In this document: positions 8,047-15,284 of the stretch, piece after piece
Layout of the letters: each line of letters begins with the position of its first letter
Numbering within the stretch: the stretch's first letter is position 1
DNA from: Pseudoramibacter fermentans
GTDB taxonomy: Bacteria; Bacillota; Clostridia; Eubacteriales; Eubacteriaceae
NCBI GenBank assembly: GCA_009493725.1
Contig: VOGB01000005.1
Coordinates: 186,001 to 250,000, forward strand
Direction of reading: 5' to 3'
Length of the DNA stretch: 64,000 nucleotides
Notes under the pieces: model-generated
The model's input: the letters and a program-made list of their open reading frames with translations, nothing else
Told to the model about the DNA's origin: nothing
The model's database searches: none
Program-made: the position numbers and the translations under genes

Positions 8047-8300
8047 TCTGTTTTGCCTTTAGCATACAAAATGGATTTGCTGAAAACAATCGCTTATCTT
8101 AAAAAATCACGTGGTGAATTTTCATAATATTTAATACTATTTATCGCCAAAATACACCAAACGTTTTATAATAAATTTACAAAAAGGAGAAGTATAGGAG
8201 AAAAATAACAAAATTCGTGTGCGTCACAAAAAATTGAATCTAACAAATTATTATATTGATATTATTATGTATATATAATAATATTGAGAAAGGACAGTGA
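8047..8300. promoter_or_regulatory. AT-rich leader of the toxin-antitoxin-chaperone module
   Basis: A 250-base AT-rich stretch with no gene. TATAAT occurs at 8167-8172, followed by AAAAGGAG without a start codon. A second TATAAT occurs at 8274-8279, just upstream of the toxin ribosome binding site (GAGAAAGGA). No well-spaced -35 can be assigned, so the promoter is not fixed. Confidence 0.4.
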
Positions 8301-8738
8301 ATGAAAAAATCCGGATTTATTTTAGACATTCAGATATTATTGTCTTCATATGACATAAAATTTCACAAGGACCTTTTAGTAGATATCAATAATATGCTTA
8401 ACAAAAGCGGAAATGAAAAGAAATTTATCAGTCTGCTGACCGCAAGAATTTCTATGCTGGATCAAGCGGGACAAAATGTCATTTATAGTGCTGACAGAAA
8501 TTTTGAATCTTTGAAAAACGAAACAGAATTATACTCAATGCACCTCACCATTAAAAGGAACGCATATCGAATATTGTTTTCATTCTTAGACGATGGCTCT
8601 GTTCTTCTATGCGGCTTTACCGAAAAGCAAGGAAAAAGAAAAACGGATTATACCGCTTCTAAACAGATCGCAAGGAGACGTTTGCACGAGATTCAGGAGG
8701 GGAAAAATGAAGAAATCGATTCGAGAAATCTTAAATAA
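8301..8738 (+). CDS. HigB/Gp49-like (RelE superfamily) toxin of a TAC module
   Basis: A 145-aa protein. Residues about 50-130 match the Gp49/HigB branch of RelE-type toxins: a helix pair, a basic strand RNAYRILFSF, then VLLCGFTEKQGKRKT and the ARRRLHEI helix. Toxins of this group are ribosome-dependent mRNA nucleases. AAAGGA lies 6 bases before the ATG. The last 32 bases overlap the antitoxin gene, so toxin-first order and coupling match HigBA. The gene is clearly AT-richer than the flanking chromosome, suggesting horizontal acquisition. Confidence 0.78.
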   Translation: MKKSGFILDIQILLSSYDIKFHKDLLVDINNMLNKSGNEKKFISLLTARISMLDQAGQNVIYSADRNFESLKNETELYSMHLTIKRNAYRILFSFLDDGSVLLCGFTEKQGKRKTDYTASKQIARRRLHEIQEGKNEEIDSRNLK

Positions 8739-9084
8739 TCTAAGCGACGACGCACCAAAGTCTGAAATATACGCCGCTCATTATTTAGGGAAAATATCTG
8801 GACAAATATTAAATTTACGGATGCAATCTGGATTATCTCAGGAAGAATTTGCTAAAAAATTAGGAATTAATCAAAGCATGCTCTCAAAATACGAAAGCGG
8901 CGAATACAACTTTACCGTAAAAAAACTGGCCGATATCTGCTGCAAATTAGATATTGATTTAACTCTCAATCTCAATTCGCATGGTGTTCATGAAGAATCT
9001 TTACGTAAGAATTGGGAGTATCCTGTTTATAATCAAAAAAGAAAAATGATTAAATACAATGTATTTGAGGTGCAAAATGAGTGA
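8707..9084 (+). CDS. HigA-like XRE antitoxin with C-terminal tail
   Basis: The start at 8707 is chosen because AGGAGG is 6 bases upstream; the frame extends further up without support. The product is 125 aa. Residues about 32-88 are an XRE helix-turn-helix (SGLSQEEFAKKLGINQSMLSKYESGE) that should bind the operon promoter. Residues 89-125 are an extra tail with aromatic and hydrophobic residues (WEYPVY, then YNVFEV). In the mycobacterial toxin-antitoxin-chaperone system such a tail is the chaperone-addiction segment recognised by the SecB-like chaperone. That role here is inference from the adjacent SecB-like gene, which overlaps by 8 bases. Confidence 0.82.
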   Translation: MKKSIREILNNLSDDAPKSEIYAAHYLGKISGQILNLRMQSGLSQEEFAKKLGINQSMLSKYESGEYNFTVKKLADICCKLDIDLTLNLNSHGVHEESLRKNWEYPVYNQKRKMIKYNVFEVQNE

Positions 9085-9493
9085 TCAAATAAAACCACTG
9101 GACAATTTTTTCCTTCTCAATTACTCCATAGTCAAATTTGATTTCAGCAGCGACTTCGCAGAATATAAGGCAGAAGACCCAGAAATAACAAGAAAATTTA
9201 ACGTAAATAATGAAATTGTTGATGTCAGTAAAAAAGAGGACGGCTTCTACGCGACAATCATCGTCAATATGAACTTATCTATACAATCAGATCACCAAAA
9301 TTTATTTTTAAATTCGTCAATCATCGGCAGCTTTTATTCTGATCAAATGGAACAAGAAGAATTTGAACATACCTTTAAGACATTTGGATGCTCTTCCCTA
9401 TACGAATTGTTAAAATCAACAACACACAACTTTTTATCTCAAGCTGTTCCAGGCGATCGCATTATTTTACCTTTTATTAAATTTCAAGAATAG
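9077..9493 (+). CDS. SecB-like chaperone of a TAC module
   Basis: A 138-aa protein. The start at 9077 has GAGGTG upstream and overlaps the antitoxin stop. The layout matches SecB: an N-terminal strand region, GFYATIIVNMNLSI strands (about 56-70), GSFYSD (84-89), the helix around CSSLYELLKSTTHNFLS (105-121), and a closing PGDRIILPFIKF (125-136) that corresponds to the SecB signature LPPINF. Similarity is at fold level and judged by eye. SecB is rare in Firmicutes, so its position directly behind a HigBA pair is best explained as a dedicated chaperone that protects the antitoxin. Confidence 0.72.
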   Translation: MSDQIKPLDNFFLLNYSIVKFDFSSDFAEYKAEDPEITRKFNVNNEIVDVSKKEDGFYATIIVNMNLSIQSDHQNLFLNSSIIGSFYSDQMEQEEFEHTFKTFGCSSLYELLKSTTHNFLSQAVPGDRIILPFIKFQE

Positions 9494-9590
9494 AAAACAA
9501 AACTCTCAAAAACCGATAGATTTGCTAAAAAAGAAACATAAAAACTCGTAAAATGTGAAGAAATGACAAAATCAAAAAAATGCAAAGATT

Positions 9591-9615
9591 AAAAAAACCG
9601 CTATCTCTAGCGGTT
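9591..9615 (-). terminator. Terminator of the tRNA-Lys gene
   Basis: Minus-strand AACCGCTA/TAGCGGTT hairpin with a GAGA-type loop and seven Ts, 15 bases after the tRNA CCA end. Confidence 0.9.
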
Positions 9616-9629
9616 CCTTGCGTTTAAAA

Positions 9630-9706
9630 TGGTGGGCCATCAGGGACTCGAACCCTGGACACCCTGATTAAGAGTCAGGTGCTCTAGCCAACTGAGCTAA
9701 TGGCCC
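9630..9706 (-). tRNA. tRNA-Lys (anticodon CTT)
   Basis: A 77-nt cloverleaf including an encoded CCA end (9632-9630). The acceptor stem is GGGCCA... paired with ...TGGCCC, the anticodon stem is CCTGA/TCAGG with loop CTCTTAA, so the anticodon is CTT. The T-arm reads GGGTTCGAGTCCC. It stands alone, with its own promoter and terminator, on the far side of the AT-rich TAC module. Confidence 0.97.
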
Positions 9707-9724
9707 TCTGCAAATTACTTGGTT

Positions 9725-9753
9725 ATTATAGCAATTCCACCTGCGCTTTGCAA
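9725..9753 (-). promoter_or_regulatory. tRNA-Lys promoter
   Basis: Minus strand TTGCAA (9753-9748), a 17-base spacer, and TATAAT (9730-9725), about 19 bases before the tRNA 5' end. Confidence 0.85.
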
Positions 9754-9760
9754 GGGGTTT

Positions 9761-9800
9761 TTTAAAAAAATTTTCGCCCGACTGAAATTTCGGCCGGGCG
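9761..9800 (-). terminator. Terminator of the serine dehydratase operon
   Basis: Minus-strand CGCCCG/CGGGCG stem around a GC...GT loop, followed by AAAATTTTTTT, directly after the sdaAA stop. Confidence 0.8.
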
Positions 9801-9807
9801 ATGCTGT

Positions 9808-10674
9808 TTACAGCTTAATTTTCTGACTGATTGCCCGTCCGGTTTCCGTCCCGGCCAAGCCGCCGATACCCGTTTCCTTGATATCCGGATCCATTTTCCG
9901 GCCGATGGTGCGCATCGCGTCGATGACTTCGTCCGGCGGGATCTGGCTCTTGACTCCAGCTAAGGTCATATCCGCTGAAATCACCGCGTTGACCGCGCCG
10001 AGGGCGTTGCGCTTGACGCAGGGGACCTCCACCAGCCCGGCGACCGGGTCGCAAGACAGCCCGAGCAGCCCTTTGAGGGCCAGCGCCGCCGCGTTTGCGA
10101 TGGCCGCCGCGTCGCCGCCGTGCAGCCCGGTCAATGCGCCGGCCGCCATCGCCGAGGCCGCGCCGATTTCCGCCTGACAGCCGCCGGCCGCTCCCGCCAA
10201 AAAGGCCCGTTCGCCGATAACGCCGCCGATACCCCCAGCGACGTATAACGCCTTGACGAGCTCGTCCTCAGTAAAGCCTTCCTTTTCAGATACCGCGATG
10301 AGCACCGCCGGCACCACGCCGCAGGATCCCGCCGTCGGCGCCGCGACAATTCGGCGCATGCAGGCGTTGGATTCGCCGACCTTCAGCGCGATTTCCATCA
10401 CCCGGCCCACCAAATCGCCGCAGATGAGCTTGCCTGCTTTTCGGCGCGCTTCGATTTTTGCGCCCTCGCCGCCGACCAAGCCGCTGGCGGACGTCCGCCC
10501 CGCGTCATAATCGGCCACCGAATCGATCATGGCTTTGAGGGTCTGGCGCATGGCCTCAAAGGATACCTCTGGATCAATGGCGCTTTCGTTGCAGCTGTCC
10601 TCCTGGACGATCTGCCAAAAGGGCTTGCCCGTCTCTTTTTCCGTGTCGATAATCTGCTTCAGCGCATCAATCAT
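9808..10674 (-). CDS. sdaAA: L-serine dehydratase, iron-sulfur-dependent, alpha subunit
   Basis: A 288-aa catalytic subunit that deaminates L-serine to pyruvate and ammonia with an oxygen-labile [4Fe-4S] cluster. Cysteines in GSCGVVPA and in LSCDPVAGLVEVPCVKRN are the expected cluster ligands. The Gly/Ala-rich helices (GGIGGVIGERAFLAGA) are typical. The start at 10674 has AAAGGAG upstream and overlaps the sdaAB stop by 8 bases. Transcribed with sdaAB from a promoter at about 11568-11596 through an attenuator-like leader. Confidence 0.95.
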   Translation of the reverse strand: MIDALKQIIDTEKETGKPFWQIVQEDSCNESAIDPEVSFEAMRQTLKAMIDSVADYDAGRTSASGLVGGEGAKIEARRKAGKLICGDLVGRVMEIALKVGESNACMRRIVAAPTAGSCGVVPAVLIAVSEKEGFTEDELVKALYVAGGIGGVIGERAFLAGAAGGCQAEIGAASAMAAGALTGLHGGDAAAIANAAALALKGLLGLSCDPVAGLVEVPCVKRNALGAVNAVISADMTLAGVKSQIPPDEVIDAMRTIGRKMDPDIKETGIGGLAGTETGRAISQKIKL

Positions 10675-11377
10675 GGCTGTCTCCTTTTCTGTCAATCCGG
10701 TCGTCCGCAATATCCTCTAAAAGGCTTAAATACGTCACCTTTAAAACCCCTTCGAGCTTTTTGAGCCAGTTGAGCGCCTCCGCCGGCACCTCCTGGTCGC
10801 ATTCCAGCACCATGACCGCGTAGCCGCCGCGGCCGGAGCGGTAAAGCTGCATCGTTGCGATATTCACCGTCTTGTGGGCCAGCATCGACGTGACCTCCGA
10901 GACGTGACCTGGCTGGTCCAAATTGTGGACGATGAGGGTCGGATAATCCCCAGAGAAATTGGCCGTCAGATGATCCAGCTCCTGAATCACGATCCGGCCG
11001 CCGCCGATGGACGACGCGACGATTTCCAGCTCCTTGCCGTTGACGCCGGTCAGCTCCAGCTTCGCCGAATTGGGGTGGGCGTCTTCCCCGAGATCCACGT
11101 CGTAAAAATCAAATGTCATGCCGATCGACCGCGCGATGTCGAAGGCGTCCGGAATCGCCATATCGTCCACATCCATGCCGAGAAGCCCGGCGATGATCGC
11201 CTTGTCGGTCCCGTGGCCCCGGCCCGTCGCCAAAAACGAGCCGTAAAGCCCGATGTGCGCGGCCGCCACGTTCTCGCCGAGCAGCCTCCTGCTGACCTTG
11301 CCGATGCGCACCGCGCCGGCCGTATGGGAGCTCGACGGCCCGACCATCACCGGCCCAATCACATCCATTACGTTCAT
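10667..11377 (-). CDS. sdaAB: L-serine dehydratase, iron-sulfur-dependent, beta subunit
   Basis: A 236-aa protein. The N-terminal part (GPVMVGPSSSHTAGAVRIGK, about 8-27) is the conserved beta-domain entry and contributes to the active site. A C-terminal ACT domain follows (about 145-215, LIVHNLDQPGHVSEVTSML), which in this family senses serine. AAGGGA lies 7 bases before the ATG. It is the first gene of the sda operon; its 184-base leader carries a terminator-like hairpin. Confidence 0.95.
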   Translation of the reverse strand: MNVMDVIGPVMVGPSSSHTAGAVRIGKVSRRLLGENVAAAHIGLYGSFLATGRGHGTDKAIIAGLLGMDVDDMAIPDAFDIARSIGMTFDFYDVDLGEDAHPNSAKLELTGVNGKELEIVASSIGGGRIVIQELDHLTANFSGDYPTLIVHNLDQPGHVSEVTSMLAHKTVNIATMQLYRSGRGGYAVMVLECDQEVPAEALNWLKKLEGVLKVTYLSLLEDIADDRIDRKGDSHD

Positions 11378-11421
11378 GCTATTTCCCTTCTAAATCTCAC
11401 ACCTGCCATCGCAAAAGCCGT

Positions 11422-11484
11422 AAAAAAACGCGCACCTGTCAGCCATTTCGAGAAACCTGCCCGCTATGGCAACCTGTGCGCGTT
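11422..11484 (-). promoter_or_regulatory. Terminator-like hairpin in the sdaAB leader (candidate attenuator)
   Basis: On the minus strand AACGCGCAC (11484-11476) pairs with GTGCGCGTT (11435-11427) and is followed by a run of Ts. An inner GCCAT/ATGGC helix continues the stem across an internal loop. It lies between the promoter and the start codon, so the operon can only be expressed by readthrough. No riboswitch or T-box consensus is recognised. Confidence 0.7.
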
Positions 11485-11567
11485 CTGCTTTTTTGATGTT
11501 TCACTTTGTACCGTCCAATCAATAAGACTTTTTGACTCTGTCTATCAATTTTCCTTTATGATTTACT

Positions 11568-11596
11568 ATCTTACAGTTCCCATCTCTAAATGTCAA
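11568..11596 (-). promoter_or_regulatory. sdaAB promoter
   Basis: Minus strand TTGACA (11596-11591), a 17-base spacer, and TAAGAT (11573-11568). Transcription should start near 11561, giving a leader of about 184 bases. Confidence 0.8.
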
Positions 11597-11641
11597 GAAA
11601 CCGATTTTTTCGAGGCCTCTAACAAAAAATCAAATAAGGTA

Positions 11642-11696
11642 TTGACAAATACCCTGTGACGGTATATAGTGGGACCATCAAACACCCCTTAGGGGT
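11642..11696 (+). promoter_or_regulatory. copA promoter with two CsoR-like operators
   Basis: TTGACA (11642-11647), a 17-base spacer, and TATAGT (11665-11670). One dyad, ATACC-N7-GGTAT (11649-11665), lies in the spacer. A second, ACCCCTTAGGGGT (11684-11696), lies just past the start site. Both have the TACC/GGTA-type arms typical of copper-sensing CsoR operators. No csoR gene is in the window. Confidence 0.7.
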
Positions 11697-11745
11697 ATCT
11701 AAATCACCATCAAATGACAATGTCCATCCAGAAAGGAAGATGATT

Positions 11746-14337
11746 ATGGCAGAACAATACGATGTCACCGGCATGTCCTGTGCCGCGTGCCAAGCCCGCG
11801 TCGAAAAAGTCGTCGCCCAAGTGCCCGGCGTCGACAGCGTCGCGGTCAGCCTGCTGACCAACTCGATGCGCGTCGAGGGCCATGCCGACGAAACGGCCAT
11901 CGTCAAGGCCGTCGAGGATGCAGGGTACGGCGCAAAACGCCGGGATTATGCCCAGAATGCCCAGGGTATCAGCGCCAGCGCGAAGCTCGCCGCCGAAAAG
12001 GAAGCCCTCGAGGACAAGACCACCCCAAAGATGATCCGCCGGCTGGTCGCGTCGGTAGCGGTGCTTCTCGTGCTGATGTATTTCTCAATGGGGGCTCACA
12101 TGTGGCATTGGCCGGTGCCGCCGTTCATGGTCGGCAACCACGTCGCGATGGGCCTGATGCAGATGCTGTTGACCATCGTCGTGATGATCATCAACCGCAA
12201 ATTCTTCATCTCCGGCTTTAAGAGCCTGTTCCACGGCGCGCCCAATATGGATTCACTGATCGCCATCGGCTCCGGCACGGCCTTCGGCTACTCCACTGTC
12301 ATGCTCTTCTACATGACCTTCGTCCAGGTTCACCAGGGCAGCGCCGCTGCGATGGCCGTCATGAACGATTTCTATTTCGAATCCGCCGCAATGATCCTGA
12401 CCCTGATCACCATCGGCAAAACCCTGGAATCCTATTCCAAGGGCCGCACCACTGACGCGCTGAAAAGCCTGATGAAGCTCGCGCCGAAAACGGCCAACGT
12501 CATCCGAAACGGCGAAGAAATTACCGTCGGCATTGACGACGTCAAAAGCGGCGACATCTTCGTCGTCCGCCCAGGCGAAAACATCCCGGTCGACGGCGTC
12601 GTCGTCGAAGGAGCGAGCGCCGTCAACGAATCGGCGCTGACTGGCGAAAGCATCCCCGTCGACAAGGCGGAAGGCGACACGGTTACCTCCGCGACGCTGA
12701 ACCAAAGCGGCTTTCTCAAATGCCGGGCGACCCGGGTCGGCGAAGACACAACCCTTGCCCAGCTGATCAACATGGTCAGCGACGCCGCCTCTACCAAAGC
12801 GCCGGTCGCCAAACTGGCCGACACCATCTCCGGCGTATTCGTGCCGGTAGTCATCGCCATTGCCGCCGCCGTCACCGTCATCTGGCTGATCCTCAGCGGC
12901 GGTGACATCGGCCTGTCCCTCCAGAGAGGCATCTCTGTGCTGGTGGTCTCCTGCCCCTGCGCCCTCGGCCTCGCCACGCCGGTAGCCATCATGGTCGGAA
13001 ACGGCATCGGCGCGAAAAACGGCATCCTGTTCAAAACCGCCGAATCCCTCCAGGAAACGGGGACGGTGCAGATCGTGGCCTTGGATAAAACCGGAACCAT
13101 CACCAACGGCGAACCGACCGTCACCGACATCCTCCCTGCTGACGGCACAACCCCTGAAGCCTTAATCGCAAAGGCCGCCGCCCTCGAACAGAAAAGCGAA
13201 CACCCGCTGGCCAAGGCGGTGTTAACCTACGCGGAAGACCAGCAGACTGAAATCGCAGACGTCACCAATTTCACAGCCCTGCCAGGCAACGGACTGACCG
13301 CCGTCTTAAACGGGAATACCCTTTCCGGAGGCAACCGGACGTTTATCGCGTCGGTGGCCAACCTCGACGATCAAACCGCAGCCACCGCGGAAAAACTGGC
13401 CGAACAGGGCAAAACGCCGCTGTTCTTCGCTGAAGACGGCAAACTTCTCGGCATCATCGCCGTGGCCGACACGATCAAGGCGGATTCCGCCGAAGCGATC
13501 CGTCAGATGCAGCAGATGGGCATCCACGTGGTCATGCTCACCGGCGACAATCAGCGCACGGCCGAAGCCATCGGCACCCAGGCTGGCGTCGACGAAGTCG
13601 TGGCCGGTGTCCTGCCGGAAGGCAAGGAAGCCATCGTCCGCCAGCTGCAGCAGCACGGCAAGGTCGCGATGGTCGGCGACGGCATCAACGACGCCCCGGC
13701 CCTGACCCGGGCCAACATCGGCATCGCCATCGGCGCCGGCACCGACGTCGCCATCGACGCGGCGGACGTCGTCCTGATGAAGTCCCGTTTGACCGACGCG
13801 GCTGCTGCCATCCGCCTGTCCCGCCAGACCTACCGAGATATCGTCGAAAACCTGTTCTGGGCGCTGATTTACAACGTCCTTTTAATTCCGCTGGCCGCCG
13901 GGGCCTACAGCCACTGGGGCCTGGCGATGAGCCCGATGTGGGGCGCCGCCGCGATGAGCTGCTCCAGCGTCTTCGTCTGCTTGAACGCCCTGCGGCTGAA
14001 CCTCTTCAAGGTCTTTGACACGAAGCACGACAAGCCGAAGAAAAACGCGCTGCCGGCCGACGCCGTCTTGATCGAACCGTCGGAAGCGCCGGAAGCCGCG
14101 CCGAAAGCACAGGCCTTCGCCAAGGAAACGGTCCACATCGAAGGGATGATGTGCGGGCACTGCGAAGCGACCGTCAAGAAAGCCCTCGAAGCCCTGCCCC
14201 AGGTCGACGACGCCGTCGTCAGCCACGAAAAGGGCACAGCCGAAATCGCGCTGAACGCGCCAGTCGATGAATCGGTTTTAAAGGACACCATTGAAGACAA
14301 GGATTATACCTTTGTTAGCGTCGAGTCCAACGCCTGA
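11746..14337 (+). CDS. copA: Copper-translocating P-type ATPase (P1B-1) with N- and C-terminal HMA domains
   Basis: An 863-aa heavy-metal ATPase that should export Cu(I) across the membrane. Domains in order: N-terminal HMA with GMSCAAC (Cys12, Cys15); membrane helices; actuator TGES (near residue 304); the transport motif Cys403-Pro-Cys405 that marks Cu+ specificity; phosphorylated Asp447 in DKTGT; HP motif (SEHPLA) and GDGIND; last helices; then a second HMA at the C-terminus with MCGHC (Cys803, Cys806). The C-terminal HMA resembles a fused CopZ chaperone. The start at 11746 fits AAAGGA spacing better than an ATG two codons upstream. The promoter carries CsoR-type sites; a terminator follows. 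Confidence 0.95.
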   Translation: MAEQYDVTGMSCAACQARVEKVVAQVPGVDSVAVSLLTNSMRVEGHADETAIVKAVEDAGYGAKRRDYAQNAQGISASAKLAAEKEALEDKTTPKMIRRLVASVAVLLVLMYFSMGAHMWHWPVPPFMVGNHVAMGLMQMLLTIVVMIINRKFFISGFKSLFHGAPNMDSLIAIGSGTAFGYSTVMLFYMTFVQVHQGSAAAMAVMNDFYFESAAMILTLITIGKTLESYSKGRTTDALKSLMKLAPKTANVIRNGEEITVGIDDVKSGDIFVVRPGENIPVDGVVVEGASAVNESALTGESIPVDKAEGDTVTSATLNQSGFLKCRATRVGEDTTLAQLINMVSDAASTKAPVAKLADTISGVFVPVVIAIAAAVTVIWLILSGGDIGLSLQRGISVLVVSCPCALGLATPVAIMVGNGIGAKNGILFKTAESLQETGTVQIVALDKTGTITNGEPTVTDILPADGTTPEALIAKAAALEQKSEHPLAKAVLTYAEDQQTEIADVTNFTALPGNGLTAVLNGNTLSGGNRTFIASVANLDDQTAATAEKLAEQGKTPLFFAEDGKLLGIIAVADTIKADSAEAIRQMQQMGIHVVMLTGDNQRTAEAIGTQAGVDEVVAGVLPEGKEAIVRQLQQHGKVAMVGDGINDAPALTRANIGIAIGAGTDVAIDAADVVLMKSRLTDAAAAIRLSRQTYRDIVENLFWALIYNVLLIPLAAGAYSHWGLAMSPMWGAAAMSCSSVFVCLNALRLNLFKVFDTKHDKPKKNALPADAVLIEPSEAPEAAPKAQAFAKETVHIEGMMCGHCEATVKKALEALPQVDDAVVSHEKGTAEIALNAPVDESVLKDTIEDKDYTFVSVESNA

Positions 14338-14371
14338 CGGTGCATCTCTCCATTTTCTATATTCAAATATT

Positions 14372-14405
14372 AACCGCTGAAGCACCAAAGCTTTAGCGGT
14401 TTTTT
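14372..14405 (+). terminator. copA terminator
   Basis: AACCGCT (14372-14378) pairs with AGCGGTT (14395-14401), with an inner AAGC/GCTT pairing, followed by a T-run. Confidence 0.85.
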
Positions 14406-14414
14406 GTTGAATTC

Positions 14415-14423
14415 TGATATAAT
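14415..14423 (+). promoter_or_regulatory. Extended -10 promoter of the phosphoesterase gene
   Basis: TGATATAAT (TATAAT at 14418-14423), 40 bases before the start codon, in the same form as at 1017 and 5280. Confidence 0.55.
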
Positions 14424-14462
14424 AAAACCGAAGTGAAATCAAAAAAGAAAGGACAGATGGTC

Positions 14463-15206
14463 ATGGCACTTTACGCGATTGGCGATCTCCATCTCGCCTA
14501 CCAGAGCGAAGTCAAGGCGCCGATGCAGCGCAGCGGACGGATTTGGCAAAATCACGAGGCCAAATTAAAAAAATATTGTGAAGCGTACATGAAGCTGGAG
14601 GATACCCTCGTCCTCGTCGGCGATCACAGTTGGGGCAAAAAGCTCGCCCAATGCGAAAAGGACTTGGCCTACATCGAGGCGCTGCCCGGCCGGAAAATCC
14701 TGACCCGCGGCAACCACGACATGTTCTGGAACGCCAAGAAAACAAAGCGGCTCAACGCCCTCTACCGCGGCCGGCTGCATTTTCTGCAGAACAACTTCTA
14801 TTCCTATCACGACTACGCCCTCGTCGGCACCAAAGGCGTCACCTTCGAGGGGCCCTTTTACTTAAACCGCCGCGGTCAGATCCTTGGATGGGACGAAAAG
14901 GCCGAAGCCCACGCTGAAAAACTGCTCCGCCGCGAAACCGCGAGACTTCGGGCTTCTTTCGAGGCGGCCCGGGCCGCGGGCTACAAAAAATTTATCGTCT
15001 TTCTCCACTACCCGCCGACCAATATCCTCGAGACGGAGAGCGCCTTCACCCGCATCGCCGAGGCCTACAACGCCGAGCAGGTGATCTACGCTCACTGCCA
15101 CGGTGAAGCGCGGTTCAACGACAGCCTTCACGGCGAGTTCCACGGCATTGGCTATCACTTAGTCTCCGGCGATTATTTGAAATGGCGGCCCAAACGCATT
15201 TTATAA
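14463..15206 (+). CDS. Metallophosphoesterase (calcineurin-like)
   Basis: A 247-aa protein with the ordered metal ligands of the calcineurin-like superfamily: GDLHLAY (residues 6-12), VGDHSWG (about 52-58), RGNHD (about 82-86), FLHYPPT (about 180) and AHCHG (about 208). It is soluble, without signal peptide or membrane segment. It belongs to the small predicted phosphohydrolases; the substrate is unknown. The start could be the ATG at 14457 or 14463; AAAGGA at 14448-14453 fits either loosely, and the downstream one is chosen because the fold begins there. Monocistronic. Confidence 0.82.
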   Translation: MALYAIGDLHLAYQSEVKAPMQRSGRIWQNHEAKLKKYCEAYMKLEDTLVLVGDHSWGKKLAQCEKDLAYIEALPGRKILTRGNHDMFWNAKKTKRLNALYRGRLHFLQNNFYSYHDYALVGTKGVTFEGPFYLNRRGQILGWDEKAEAHAEKLLRRETARLRASFEAARAAGYKKFIVFLHYPPTNILETESAFTRIAEAYNAEQVIYAHCHGEARFNDSLHGEFHGIGYHLVSGDYLKWRPKRIL

Positions 15207-15220
15207 AATAAATCAAGCGC

Positions 15221-15254
15221 AAAAATCCGGCAGGATGCTTCCTGCCGGATTTTT
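15221..15254. terminator. Bidirectional terminator
   Basis: A 15-bp perfect stem (15221-15235 with 15240-15254) with a 4-base loop, A-run and T-run ends, between the convergent phosphoesterase and hydantoinase-like genes. Confidence 0.92.
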
Positions 15255-15284
15255 ATGTATGGATTATTTTTTGATTGAAAAACA

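Noticed and set aside
9494..9710. tRNA-Lys as attachment site of an integrated island carrying the TAC module
   Set aside because: No integrase gene and no repeat of the tRNA 3' end was found on the other side of the module, so only adjacency can be stated.
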